From contig DVND01000070.1 of NCBI GenBank assembly GCA_018714645.1, positions 1-17,275 of the forward strand: a DNA stretch of 17,275 bases. The letters run 5' to 3'. Position numbers and translations under genes: made by a program. The notes below the pieces were generated by a model, which worked only from the letters and a program-made list of their open reading frames with translations, searched no databases and had not been told where the DNA came from. The stretch is from Candidatus Avimonoglobus intestinipullorum (lineage in GTDB: Bacteria; Bacillota; Clostridia; UBA1381). How positions within the stretch are numbered: position 1 is the stretch's first letter; every line of letters begins with the position of its first letter. Shown here piece by piece: positions 7,072 to 15,207 of the stretch.

Positions 7072-9687
7072 ATGGAATCAATACGGAAAACAACGGCGCT
7101 TTTATTGTGCGCGGTGTTCTGTTTCTGCGGTGTTGCATGGAATGCAAGCGCTCAGGAAACGGCTGCGGATAACAGATTAAAATATGACTTTATAAAAAAT
7201 ATGGGTTATTTAGAGGGTATTTCCATTTCAAATGAAGCAGCCGTCAGCGGGAAGGAATTTGCAAAAATCATGGAAAATGCAGTGGGTAACAGCCTTATCG
7301 CTGTTTATCCGGGGCTGGAGCAGACGGAAGTGCTGAAAAGCATCGATGCTGTCAAGGTGATTTTGGACCTGGCGGGATACGAACCCGTGCTTTCCATATC
7401 CGGCGGGTATCCGGCCGGATATGCGGACTGCGCGGCAAAAACAGGGCTCACCAGAGGATTGTCCTTTTCCGGCGGCGCGCCGGCAAGCATGGAATTCCTG
7501 TCCGGGCTGTTGTATAATGCGATGGATTTGCCCATGGTAGAAATGTCGTATACTGACGGTGCGGTTTCCTATGAAGCGGGAGATGAAACATTTGGGAGAA
7601 GCGTGCTCAAGCTGGAAAAGATCAGCGGGATTGTAACGGCGAACGCCTATAGCGGGATAGACCGGGGCGGCGTCGGGGAAGGGAATTTGTGCATAGATGG
7701 GGTCACTTATCTCTGTGCCGGCGGTTTTAACGGGGATCATCTGTTAGGGTATGCTGTGGAGGCTTACCGCATATGTGATGAAAAAGAACTGCGGTTTGCC
7801 ATGCCGGATAAAAAAAGCGAGATTTTAACAATTGCAGCAGCGGATGTGGCCGGGTTTTCCGGCGGCGCCCTGCGATATTATGACGGCCAGCGGGGAAAAC
7901 GGGAAGTGTTGTCCGATGCGGCGCTGGTGATAAAAAACGGCGCGGTACTGGGCAATTATACGCAGGAAGAGTTCATGTTTGAATATGGGTCGGTGACATT
8001 GGTCAGAAGAAGCGGCGCCGGAAGCGTAGACCTTGTAGTGATACAGGCCTATTCCGATTTTTTGGTGAGCCACAACGACGTGAATAATAGGATCCTGTAT
8101 AATAAGCTCGACGGCAAAAAGCTGGTTTTGGACGAAAATAAGCATGTTGTTATCCGGGATACTGCCGGCACCGTTTTGGCAGAAACAGATATCAAGGCAT
8201 ATGATGTGCTTTCCGTTGCGGACAGCAGCGTCAGCACGGAGATTATTGTCTCACGGGAAATTCTGAACCCCTTTGTTATTATGCGCACCGGGGAAGAGGA
8301 AAACAGGCAGTATATCTGTTCTGCAGACAGGCGCTTGCCGGTTGGGACGGCGTATCTGCAGTACTGCAACGGTACGCTGCCGATTGTGGGAAGCAGCGTT
8401 TCCGTATATCTCAATGCCTTTGGCGGCGCGGCGTATATTTCCGCAGCCGGGCAGACGCTTCAATACGGATATCTCTTAAGAAGCGGGGTTAATGATCTTG
8501 AAGAACCGTTTTTTAAAATCCTGACGGGGGATAATGAGATTGCTTACTTTGAATGTGCAGATAAAGTCAAGGTTTATGATGAAAATGGAAATGAAAGGAA
8601 TGTAAAGCGTGAAGACATCGCATCCCGCTTTTTGAATTATGAGGGCGTGGTTGTTTACAGGGCAAATGAAGAAGGGGAGCTAAACTATCTCGCCAGCCCG
8701 CTGGATGAGAAGGGCAAGGAGGACCAGTTCTATGAGGCATATGCCGGCAATCAGGTGATGTATAAAAGCTGGGCGGGATGCTTTGGCGGCCAGGCTTATA
8801 TTGATGATAGAACCTATATTTTCTCCATCCCGGAAAACAGGGTTTCCAATGACCAGTGCGAGGTGCTGGAGAAAAGCGATATGGTCAACGGCACGATGTA
8901 TGATTACACTGCTTACTGCATGGGGAATAACGATATCCTGGCCACCTGCGTCGTCATAACGAATTACCTGCACCGGTTTGGAGAGGACGGCGGATATTAT
9001 ATTGTTACCGACATTGAAACAGGCGTGGCAAACACGGGGGAGATTGTGCAGACGCTGTCCTGCTCCAATGGTGAAAAAAGTGTTAAATACAGGGCTGAGG
9101 TCATGGCCGACGGTACAACCGCTTTTGACCGTGCACAGGGTATCTGCGGTACGGAAACGTTGCAGGTTGAAAAAGGGGACATCATCCGCTGCATGGTTTC
9201 CAAAAAGACGGGCCTGGTAGAAACAGCATATGTACTTTTTGACAATGATGGCGTCAATCCCGATTATCCGGAAGGCCAGCCCGGCGTGTTCCCGACGATT
9301 CTCGGCAACGCGCCCCAAGAGGGGAATATAAGCAATCCGCTGACAATCAGCGGCAGTTCTTATGCCTCGCCCCAATTTAACGGATACGGTACAAGATATT
9401 TCTACGGCTGGGTATATAATAAGGCCGGGAACTATATCACGGTGACAAACCAGGATCTCAGCTACGAACGTTTTGAAAACAGCAGCGCGTTTTATATTGA
9501 AAACCATTTTGTGAATATATACGACTGTACCGCCGTGAATTACAGCGATAACGGCGCCGTTACGGTAAAAGCCGGCGGAATTGGCGATATCGTCAGCTAT
9601 ATGGACGGCGGGGACGCTTGCTCCCGTGTGATCATGATTACAAAGAGCCAGGGCGATCCGGTGCAGATGATTGTGTTGAACAGTTGA
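7072..9687 (+). CDS. Large exported beta-rich protein with degenerate SLH-like N-terminus, function unknown
   Basis: An 871-residue secreted protein. An in-frame ATG at 7060 is also possible, but the GAGGGG site ends directly against it, whereas it stands 12 bases from ATG 7072, so I prefer 7072 with modest certainty. The signal peptide ends near residue 27 (NASA before QE). Residues about 38-80 and 90-158 look like SLH modules (AVKVILDLAGYEP, GGYPAGYADCAAKTGL, LLYNAMDLPM), but the TRAE-like motif is replaced by VSGKE and ASMEF. The remaining 700 residues are beta-rich with recurring short strands and contain segments such as GIVTANAYSGIDRG and LCIDGVTYLC followed by LGYAVEAY. This architecture is familiar from uncharacterised Bacillota SLH proteins; no catalytic motif is visible. 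It follows the SLH-anchor gene by 16 bases. A structural, adhesion or scaffold role is possible; I do not assign a function. Confidence 0.88.
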   Translation: MESIRKTTALLLCAVFCFCGVAWNASAQETAADNRLKYDFIKNMGYLEGISISNEAAVSGKEFAKIMENAVGNSLIAVYPGLEQTEVLKSIDAVKVILDLAGYEPVLSISGGYPAGYADCAAKTGLTRGLSFSGGAPASMEFLSGLLYNAMDLPMVEMSYTDGAVSYEAGDETFGRSVLKLEKISGIVTANAYSGIDRGGVGEGNLCIDGVTYLCAGGFNGDHLLGYAVEAYRICDEKELRFAMPDKKSEILTIAAADVAGFSGGALRYYDGQRGKREVLSDAALVIKNGAVLGNYTQEEFMFEYGSVTLVRRSGAGSVDLVVIQAYSDFLVSHNDVNNRILYNKLDGKKLVLDENKHVVIRDTAGTVLAETDIKAYDVLSVADSSVSTEIIVSREILNPFVIMRTGEEENRQYICSADRRLPVGTAYLQYCNGTLPIVGSSVSVYLNAFGGAAYISAAGQTLQYGYLLRSGVNDLEEPFFKILTGDNEIAYFECADKVKVYDENGNERNVKREDIASRFLNYEGVVVYRANEEGELNYLASPLDEKGKEDQFYEAYAGNQVMYKSWAGCFGGQAYIDDRTYIFSIPENRVSNDQCEVLEKSDMVNGTMYDYTAYCMGNNDILATCVVITNYLHRFGEDGGYYIVTDIETGVANTGEIVQTLSCSNGEKSVKYRAEVMADGTTAFDRAQGICGTETLQVEKGDIIRCMVSKKTGLVETAYVLFDNDGVNPDYPEGQPGVFPTILGNAPQEGNISNPLTISGSSYASPQFNGYGTRYFYGWVYNKAGNYITVTNQDLSYERFENSSAFYIENHFVNIYDCTAVNYSDNGAVTVKAGGIGDIVSYMDGGDACSRVIMITKSQGDPVQMIVLNS

Positions 9688-9690
9688 AGA

Positions 9691-9696
9691 AGGAGG
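9691..9696 (+). promoter_or_regulatory. Ribosome binding site for a TTG start
   Basis: A full AGGAGG lies 11 bases before TTG at 9708, which begins a standard signal peptide (MKKLFILCALLC). No ATG in this frame lies between the site and the signal sequence. Confidence 0.65.
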
Positions 9697-9707
9697 ATTG
9701 ACAGCAG

Positions 9708-12269
9708 TTGAAAAAGCTTTTCATTCTATGTGCGCTGTTATGTTCGCTTCTGACCACCGCCGTATATGCGGAGGAATATCAGTGGGATAACATTGCGCTG
9801 GGCGGCGGCGGATATGTGGTAGGCCTTTTGTTTCATCCAAAGGAGGAAGGGCTGGTATATGCCCGGACGGATGTGGGCGGGATGTACCGCTGGGACAAGA
9901 GTTTGAACAAATGGAAGCAGCTGAATAACGGATTCAGCCGCGCCCAGGAGAATATGTACGGTGTGGACGGTATCGCCATCGACCCCAATGACGAAAACGT
10001 ATTGTATATGGTGGCAGGGAAATACTGGTGGCTGTCCGGCGGTGTGTACAAATCCGTGGACCGGGGGGACAACTGGACAAAAATTCTGGATATCAAATCC
10101 AGCTCGAACCTGACCAACCGGGAAAATGGGGAATGTATTGGGGTAGACCCATATAACAGCAACATCATCTATGTGGGTACCCGGCGGCAAGGGCTTTACC
10201 GCAGCGATGACGGCGGGGAATCCTGGACAACGTCCAAGGATATTAAAGTGGAGAACATTGACGTGAACGCCATCCGTTCCATCGTGTTCGACCCCCGGCA
10301 GGGGGAGGGTGAACATGCGCTGGCTGTTTATGCGTCTGTGATTGGCCAGGGGGTCTTTAAAAGCGCGGACAACGGCGCTTCATGGGAACAAATGGAGGGA
10401 AGCCCGCAAAATCCAACCAGGATGGCAGTGAATCAGGATGGTGTGTTATTTGTGGCGTCCCAAAAAGGGCTTCACAAATTTGCAGATGGCCAATGGGAGG
10501 ACATTTCCCCTCAAAAAGATGTGGTTTATAAGGCTGTGGCCTGTTATCCGGACGATCCAAATTACCTTTTGGCGGTGGCAAACACCGGGAATGTTATGAT
10601 GATGCCGGTTTTCCTGTCTGAGGACGGTGGGGATACTTGGCGGGATGTAACGGAAAAATTCAGCATTACCAAGCAGGCCGGATATTTTGAGGATGATAAC
10701 TTTTCCTCCAGCACTTGCTGTGTAGCCATTGACCCCTTTGATAAAAAGCACGTTTTGATCTCAGACTGGTTTGGTATCTGGGAAACACAGAATATAGAGG
10801 AAAAACAGCAGACCAGATGGCAGCAGAAAATCCGTGGGATTGAGGAGCTGTGCCCTTATACGGCGGCATGCCCGCCGGAGGGGGAAAACTTTTTGCTGCT
10901 GGGGGTTGCAGATAACGACGGTTTTCCGATCAATAACATTTATGAGCTTCAAAGCAGGAAATTTACGGACGCCAAATTAACATGGGGCGGCCCCCGGCTG
11001 ATGAGTACGACGGACATTACATTTTGCGAGGAACAGCCGGAGATTGTGGTTCGGGTCGGCATCACGCATAACGAAAAAACCAGCGGCGGTTATTCCCTGG
11101 ATGGCGGCAATACTTGGAATGCTTTTGATGAAAGCCCGTTTGAGGACAACGGGGGGCTTGGGGCCAGAGTGGCAATATCTTCCGGGATTAATGCAGATAC
11201 AGGGTTCCCGACGATTCTTATCGGCCAGAGCGAAGCGAATTTGAAAATTTCCAGGGATATGGGAAAAACCTGGACGGAAAATGCAGAATTTTTCTCCGTT
11301 TGTTCTGATAAATGGGACAGAAAATACAATACCCTGACAGCGGATAAAATGATTCACGATAAATTTTATATGTACTATAACAATTTGATTTATATTTCAG
11401 AAGACGGCGGGACGACATGGACAGAGGGCAGCGATGTAGAAGGGGAATCCACGAATTTTACCATGAAAACGCCGCCGGGGAAAGCAAATGAACTGTGGTA
11501 TACGCCCGGTTTGGGGGAAGGAGGCCTGTACCGCTCGACAGATGGCGGGATAACCATGAAAAAGCTGCGCGGGATTTCCAACGTTGTCAGCTTTGGTTTT
11601 GGAAAAGCAAAGGAGGGGGCGTCGGATCCCACCATATTCGCTTATGCCACGGTGGATCAGCGGGAAGGTATTTACCGTTCTGTCGATTATGGAAACACTT
11701 GGGAGCGCATTGATGTGGACAATTGTAAGATCGGCAATGCACCGAATTTTGTAGAGGGCGACAGGCAGCATTTCGGCGTGGTATATATTGGAACAGACGG
11801 CAGCGGCGCTTATTACGGCGCACCGGTTGGAACGGAATTTTCTGAGGATACCGGGGAGCCGGAGCAGTCTGCCAGCGTACAGGTCTGCACCGAGGGGACT
11901 TTTATAGAAGACCAGCCGCTCCTTGTGCAAGGAGGCGTGCTGTACGTACCCGTCAGGAGCTTTTTTGAGCATTTGGGTGCAGAAGTGTACTGGGACAGCG
12001 CCTCGGGGGCGGCGTATGTAACACGGCGGGAGTACAGCGTAGAGATTTCTTCTACATCGGCAGCTTCCGGCATTGTGCAAAACCAGATGGAACTTACAAA
12101 AGACGGCGCCGTGTTCTGGAATGGGATGGATACGGGCCGGAAGGCGATTAATCCCGCAGGTACCATTTATATGGCCTTAGAGGATATCCAGGCCGTCTGG
12201 AATCTGCAAGTGCAGCATAATACGCAGGAAAATATTTATTATGTATATAATAAAGGGATCGTTTTTTAA
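9708..12269 (+). CDS. GH74-family glycoside hydrolase (probable endo-xyloglucanase) with copper-amine-oxidase-N-like C-terminal domain
   Basis: An 853-residue secreted enzyme; GH74 members mostly cleave beta-1,4-glucan backbones of xyloglucan by inversion. A TTG start and a signal peptide ending near residue 21 (VYA before EEY) lead to two seven-blade propellers, about residues 24-706. Seen directly: the family opening LGGGGYVVGLLFHP, then YARTDVGGMYRWD with Asp55 at the position of the catalytic base, GE..GVDP, at least eight Asp-box turns (for example YRSDDGGESW, ISEDGGTTW), GIEE, CPPEG and GVADNDGF with Asp402, which aligns with the GDxGGF motif I take to hold the general acid, and a closing YIGTDGSGAYYG. 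The propeller region is somewhat shorter than the usual 700-730 residues. Residues about 735-853 form a PF07833-like stalk domain (LYVPVRSFFEHLGAEVYWD), probably for surface placement, not oxidation. Exact substrate is inferred from family. Confidence 0.92.
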   Translation: MKKLFILCALLCSLLTTAVYAEEYQWDNIALGGGGYVVGLLFHPKEEGLVYARTDVGGMYRWDKSLNKWKQLNNGFSRAQENMYGVDGIAIDPNDENVLYMVAGKYWWLSGGVYKSVDRGDNWTKILDIKSSSNLTNRENGECIGVDPYNSNIIYVGTRRQGLYRSDDGGESWTTSKDIKVENIDVNAIRSIVFDPRQGEGEHALAVYASVIGQGVFKSADNGASWEQMEGSPQNPTRMAVNQDGVLFVASQKGLHKFADGQWEDISPQKDVVYKAVACYPDDPNYLLAVANTGNVMMMPVFLSEDGGDTWRDVTEKFSITKQAGYFEDDNFSSSTCCVAIDPFDKKHVLISDWFGIWETQNIEEKQQTRWQQKIRGIEELCPYTAACPPEGENFLLLGVADNDGFPINNIYELQSRKFTDAKLTWGGPRLMSTTDITFCEEQPEIVVRVGITHNEKTSGGYSLDGGNTWNAFDESPFEDNGGLGARVAISSGINADTGFPTILIGQSEANLKISRDMGKTWTENAEFFSVCSDKWDRKYNTLTADKMIHDKFYMYYNNLIYISEDGGTTWTEGSDVEGESTNFTMKTPPGKANELWYTPGLGEGGLYRSTDGGITMKKLRGISNVVSFGFGKAKEGASDPTIFAYATVDQREGIYRSVDYGNTWERIDVDNCKIGNAPNFVEGDRQHFGVVYIGTDGSGAYYGAPVGTEFSEDTGEPEQSASVQVCTEGTFIEDQPLLVQGGVLYVPVRSFFEHLGAEVYWDSASGAAYVTRREYSVEISSTSAASGIVQNQMELTKDGAVFWNGMDTGRKAINPAGTIYMALEDIQAVWNLQVQHNTQENIYYVYNKGIVF

Positions 12270-12280
12270 AAAGATGGCAA

Positions 12281-12287
12281 AAGGGAG
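12281..12287 (+). promoter_or_regulatory. Ribosome binding site that decides the start at 12295
   Basis: AAGGGAG is 7 bases before ATG 12295. In-frame ATGs at 12241 (inside the previous gene) and 12274 lie upstream of this site, so 12295 is preferred; the signal peptide begins right after it. Confidence 0.65.
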
Positions 12288-12294
12288 TGATGGG

Positions 12295-15189
12295 ATGAGC
12301 GTGCGCAAATGCATTCAATTCGCACTGCTGGGCCTGTTGCTGGCTTGGGGGCAGACGTGCTGCGCACAATCGGAATATGCTTGGTCTACCGTCCCGTTTG
12401 GCGGCGGCGGATATATCACAGGCATTGTCACCCATCCGGCAGACCCCGAATTGGTGTATGCCCGGACAGATGTAAGCGGCGCATACCGTTGGGAAAATGG
12501 GAAATGGGTTTCCATGACGGAGCAGTTTACCGAAAAAAACTTTTATGGGGTGGCCGGCCTGGCTGTGGATCCCGGGGATCCGGATACGGTGTACATGGCG
12601 GTGGGGAAATATCCCGATCAACCTTGTGATGTCTTAAAATCGGACGACCGGGGCGTTAGCTGGAGCAGCTGCAGCTTCCCACAGACTTTTTCTGCAAATG
12701 GGGATTTGCGTGCTTTTGGAGAATGTATTGCAGTGAGCCCTTTGGATTCCAACGTGGTCTATGTGGGTACGGAGTCCGGGGGGTTGTGGAAAAGCAGCGA
12801 CGGCGGCGGCACCTGGCAGGCGGTGGCGGGGGTACCTGAAAGTTCTCCTGTGCGATGCCTGATATTTGACGGCGCGGCGCTCTATGCTGCGTCTTACAGC
12901 GGCGGCGTGTATAAGATCACTTCTGAGCACTGTGAGAAAATACAGGGTTCGCCGCCGGCTGTCCGCCGGATGGCAGTGGCAGACGGAGCCCTTTACATGG
13001 CCGGCGCCGGACTCTATAAATATGCGGAAGGCAGCGTTTCAATGCTGCCGGTAGAAAGCGGCGTTTCCTACATATCCGGGCTGGATGCCCGGGGCCAATT
13101 TATAGTTATATCGGCCAATACCGGGAATATTATGAAGTTCCCGCTGTATTATTCTACAGACGGCGGCCAAACCTGGAACAATGCGTTCCGGCGGGAAACG
13201 CATAATTCCACAATCCCCTGGTTCCGGGATGAATATTTTTCCAGTTCCACGTCCTGCGTGGCGATCTCCTGGAAGGACAGCCGGCGGGTGATGCTGGGGG
13301 ATTGGCATGGGATTTGGATGACGGAGGATATTACTGCGGGACATACGGTATGGACAAACCCGATGGAAGGAATTGAGGAAAGCGTTCCCTTTTGGGCTGT
13401 TTCCACGCCCTCCGGCGCAAGGCTGATCACGGCGCTGGCAGATACAGACGGGGCAAGATATACGGCGTTTGACGCATATCCGGAAAACGTACATGATGCA
13501 CCGCGGCTGATGAGCACAACGTCCATCGATTTTTGCGAGGAGGCGCCGGAATTTGTGGCCCGGGTAGGCGTTAAAACGGATAATGCCACCGGGGATGGAG
13601 GTTATTCGCTGGACAACGGCGTCACCTGGAACCCGTTCCCCAATTTCCCGAAAGATGAAAACGGCGCGGCGTACCGGGGAGGGAGGATTGCTGTTTCGGC
13701 CCGGATGCAGGATAACGGTTTTCCCGTACTCCTTTTGCTGACCATTGGCGGCCCTGCTTACCGCAGTGTGGACGGCGGCACGGTGTGGACAGAGATTACA
13801 GATTTCCCGCCGGGGCTGGATCAGGGATATTGGTCATGGAAAGCAAGGATTGTCTCAGACAGAACAGATGGCAGCCGCTTCTACGCCGCAACGGACACAG
13901 GCCTATACCGCAGTGATGACAGCGGTATATCATGGACAAAAACGGCGGAGGATGTGCTTTTGTCAATCAAGTCTGATTTTGGGCGCCCGGGCGCCCTTTG
14001 GGGGATGGACCGGCAAGGGCGGCTGCTCCGGTCCCTGGACGGCGGTGAACACTTTGAGCAAATTTACGGGACCAGCGGCGTTACCGGCTTTGATTTTGGG
14101 AAAGGCCGGGCGGGGTGTACATCCTCGGCGGTGTATTTTTGCGGATATTATAACGGATGTTTCGGCGTGTTCCAGTCAGACGATTACGGCGCCAGCTTCC
14201 GGCACATCAGCGCAGGGGCGAAAAATCTCTATAATGAAGCGAGCTTTGTCACTGCTGACCGGCAGGAGTACGGGGCAGTTTATATCGGGACGAATGGGAG
14301 CGGCATTCTGCGGGCGGAGTTCTTGGAATCCAGAGATGAGGAATTTTCAGAGGATTTTGAAAAACTTACAGCATTGCCGGATACATGGGAATGCAGCGGC
14401 GTATCCACGGTGGCGCAGAACCAGTATAACCATGAATTAAAGCTGGGTGCATGGATCAGCGGCAGCATGGAAGGCAAAGCGGTTTACAAAGGCGTACGCC
14501 TGGACAACAATGTGTTTATGCTGGCATTTCGGGCCAACAATCAGGGAAATGCAGCGGGCAATATATGTAATGTGTATTTTAACTATCATGATAATAGCGG
14601 CCGGGTATCGGCATATCAATTAAGCCTCGCAGGCGGGGAAGCCGGCGGCGCAGAACTGCGGCGCATTATAGGCGGCGAAAGCGCGCTGCTGGCGGTGGCT
14701 GAGACGGGCGGCGCCAATAAAAATGCCAATTATACGGTGGAGTACCAAGATGGGCGCATCCGGATCAACAGAAATGGCATTGTTATCATTGATATTTTGG
14801 ATGAAATGCCGGTGAGCTCCGGTTACTTTGGCTTTGAAGCGGTGAATACCGTTGTGAATATTGATGATATCCAGATGACGTTGCCGGAGGTTGTGCTTAT
14901 TGACAACGTTGTGTATAGCGAAGGGCGGGAAGTCCCTGCTGCGCTGGATGCAGCCAGAGGGAAGGAGCTCACAGTAGAGCTGACGCTTTTCCGCAGGCAG
15001 GCGGGAACATATGGTAATGTGCTTTATTCAGTTTTTGACAGCTGTGGCAGGCTGCAGGCGGCGGGGTTCGCCCATGGCGATACGCTGGCGGCGGATATTC
15101 CCGCAGCGCTGCCGGAAGGATGCGCACTTTGGCTGTATGTATGGGATCAGTCAATGAAACCGGGTATTGCAAAAATACCCGGAATATAA
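12295..15189 (+). CDS. GH74-family glycoside hydrolase (probable endo-xyloglucanase) with lectin-like and Ig-like C-terminal domains
   Basis: A 964-residue secreted paralogue of the preceding GH74 enzyme. The signal peptide ends near residue 25 (CCAQ/SEYAW). The two-propeller region spans about 28-676: VPFGGGGYITGIVTHP, YARTDVSGAYRWE with Asp59 as presumed base, GECIAVSP, several Asp boxes (WKSSDGGGTW, YYSTDGGQTW, YRSDDSGISW), GIEE, and ALADTDGA with Asp383 at the presumed general-acid position; it closes with YIGTNGSGI. The final Phe of the usual GDxGGF motif is Ala here. Both enzymes share stretches such as FSSST.CVAI and APRLMSTT/GPRLMSTT...FCEE, so they arose by duplication but have diverged widely. 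Residues 682-866 are a YFNY lectin-like module (VYFNY at 760-764) and the last 95 form the Ig-like domain ending LWLYVWDQSMKP. This gives the enzyme a different tail from its neighbour. Activity is inferred from family. Confidence 0.92.
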   Translation: MSVRKCIQFALLGLLLAWGQTCCAQSEYAWSTVPFGGGGYITGIVTHPADPELVYARTDVSGAYRWENGKWVSMTEQFTEKNFYGVAGLAVDPGDPDTVYMAVGKYPDQPCDVLKSDDRGVSWSSCSFPQTFSANGDLRAFGECIAVSPLDSNVVYVGTESGGLWKSSDGGGTWQAVAGVPESSPVRCLIFDGAALYAASYSGGVYKITSEHCEKIQGSPPAVRRMAVADGALYMAGAGLYKYAEGSVSMLPVESGVSYISGLDARGQFIVISANTGNIMKFPLYYSTDGGQTWNNAFRRETHNSTIPWFRDEYFSSSTSCVAISWKDSRRVMLGDWHGIWMTEDITAGHTVWTNPMEGIEESVPFWAVSTPSGARLITALADTDGARYTAFDAYPENVHDAPRLMSTTSIDFCEEAPEFVARVGVKTDNATGDGGYSLDNGVTWNPFPNFPKDENGAAYRGGRIAVSARMQDNGFPVLLLLTIGGPAYRSVDGGTVWTEITDFPPGLDQGYWSWKARIVSDRTDGSRFYAATDTGLYRSDDSGISWTKTAEDVLLSIKSDFGRPGALWGMDRQGRLLRSLDGGEHFEQIYGTSGVTGFDFGKGRAGCTSSAVYFCGYYNGCFGVFQSDDYGASFRHISAGAKNLYNEASFVTADRQEYGAVYIGTNGSGILRAEFLESRDEEFSEDFEKLTALPDTWECSGVSTVAQNQYNHELKLGAWISGSMEGKAVYKGVRLDNNVFMLAFRANNQGNAAGNICNVYFNYHDNSGRVSAYQLSLAGGEAGGAELRRIIGGESALLAVAETGGANKNANYTVEYQDGRIRINRNGIVIIDILDEMPVSSGYFGFEAVNTVVNIDDIQMTLPEVVLIDNVVYSEGREVPAALDAARGKELTVELTLFRRQAGTYGNVLYSVFDSCGRLQAAGFAHGDTLAADIPAALPEGCALWLYVWDQSMKPGIAKIPGI
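14338..14892 (+). other. YFNY lectin-like module fused to the second GH74 enzyme
   Basis: This part of the protein opens EEFSEDFEKL and closes VNIDDIQMTLP, matching the opening DYSQDFS and closing GYIDDV of the modules in the next gene. VYFNY is encoded at 14572-14586. The likely role is carbohydrate or surface binding (inference). Confidence 0.7.
15160..15182 (+). other. Perfect 9-bp inverted repeat at the 3' end of a GH74 gene
   Basis: CCGGGTATT, five-base loop GCAAA, AATACCCGG: a perfect stem overlapping the last codons (PGIAKIPGI) of the second GH74 gene. No T run follows on the plus strand, so it does not look like a factor-independent terminator. It could protect or process the transcript between the enzyme and the next gene; chance is also possible because the protein itself repeats PGI. 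Confidence 0.5.
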
Positions 15190-15207
15190 AAATAAAGGAG
15201 TGGTTTA

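Noticed and set aside
8680..9507. Long open frame on the minus strand (about 275 codons)
   Set aside because: It lies wholly inside the large exported protein gene, has no ribosome site or recognisable family and is explained as a shadow of the coding frame. The same holds for the minus-strand frames at 5520-6134 and 11397-12080.
11920..12266. Copper amine oxidase activity
   Set aside because: Only the N-terminal stalk-type domain is present, a common module of secreted Bacillota proteins; no oxidase catalytic domain exists here.
13745..14440. Plus-strand open frame of about 231 codons in another frame
   Set aside because: It overlaps the second GH74 gene, whose own frame is clearly conserved there (Asp boxes, YIGTNGSG).
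15160..15182. Factor-independent terminator at the inverted repeat
   Set aside because: The stem is good but the bases after it are AATATAAAAATAAAGG, with no T run on the plus strand, and the next gene has its ribosome site immediately downstream.
9708..15189. Sialidase identity suggested by the many Asp-box turns
   Set aside because: The GGGGY opening, YARTDVGG motif, GIEE and PRLMSTT segments fit GH74 double propellers; the arginine triad layout of sialidases is not apparent.
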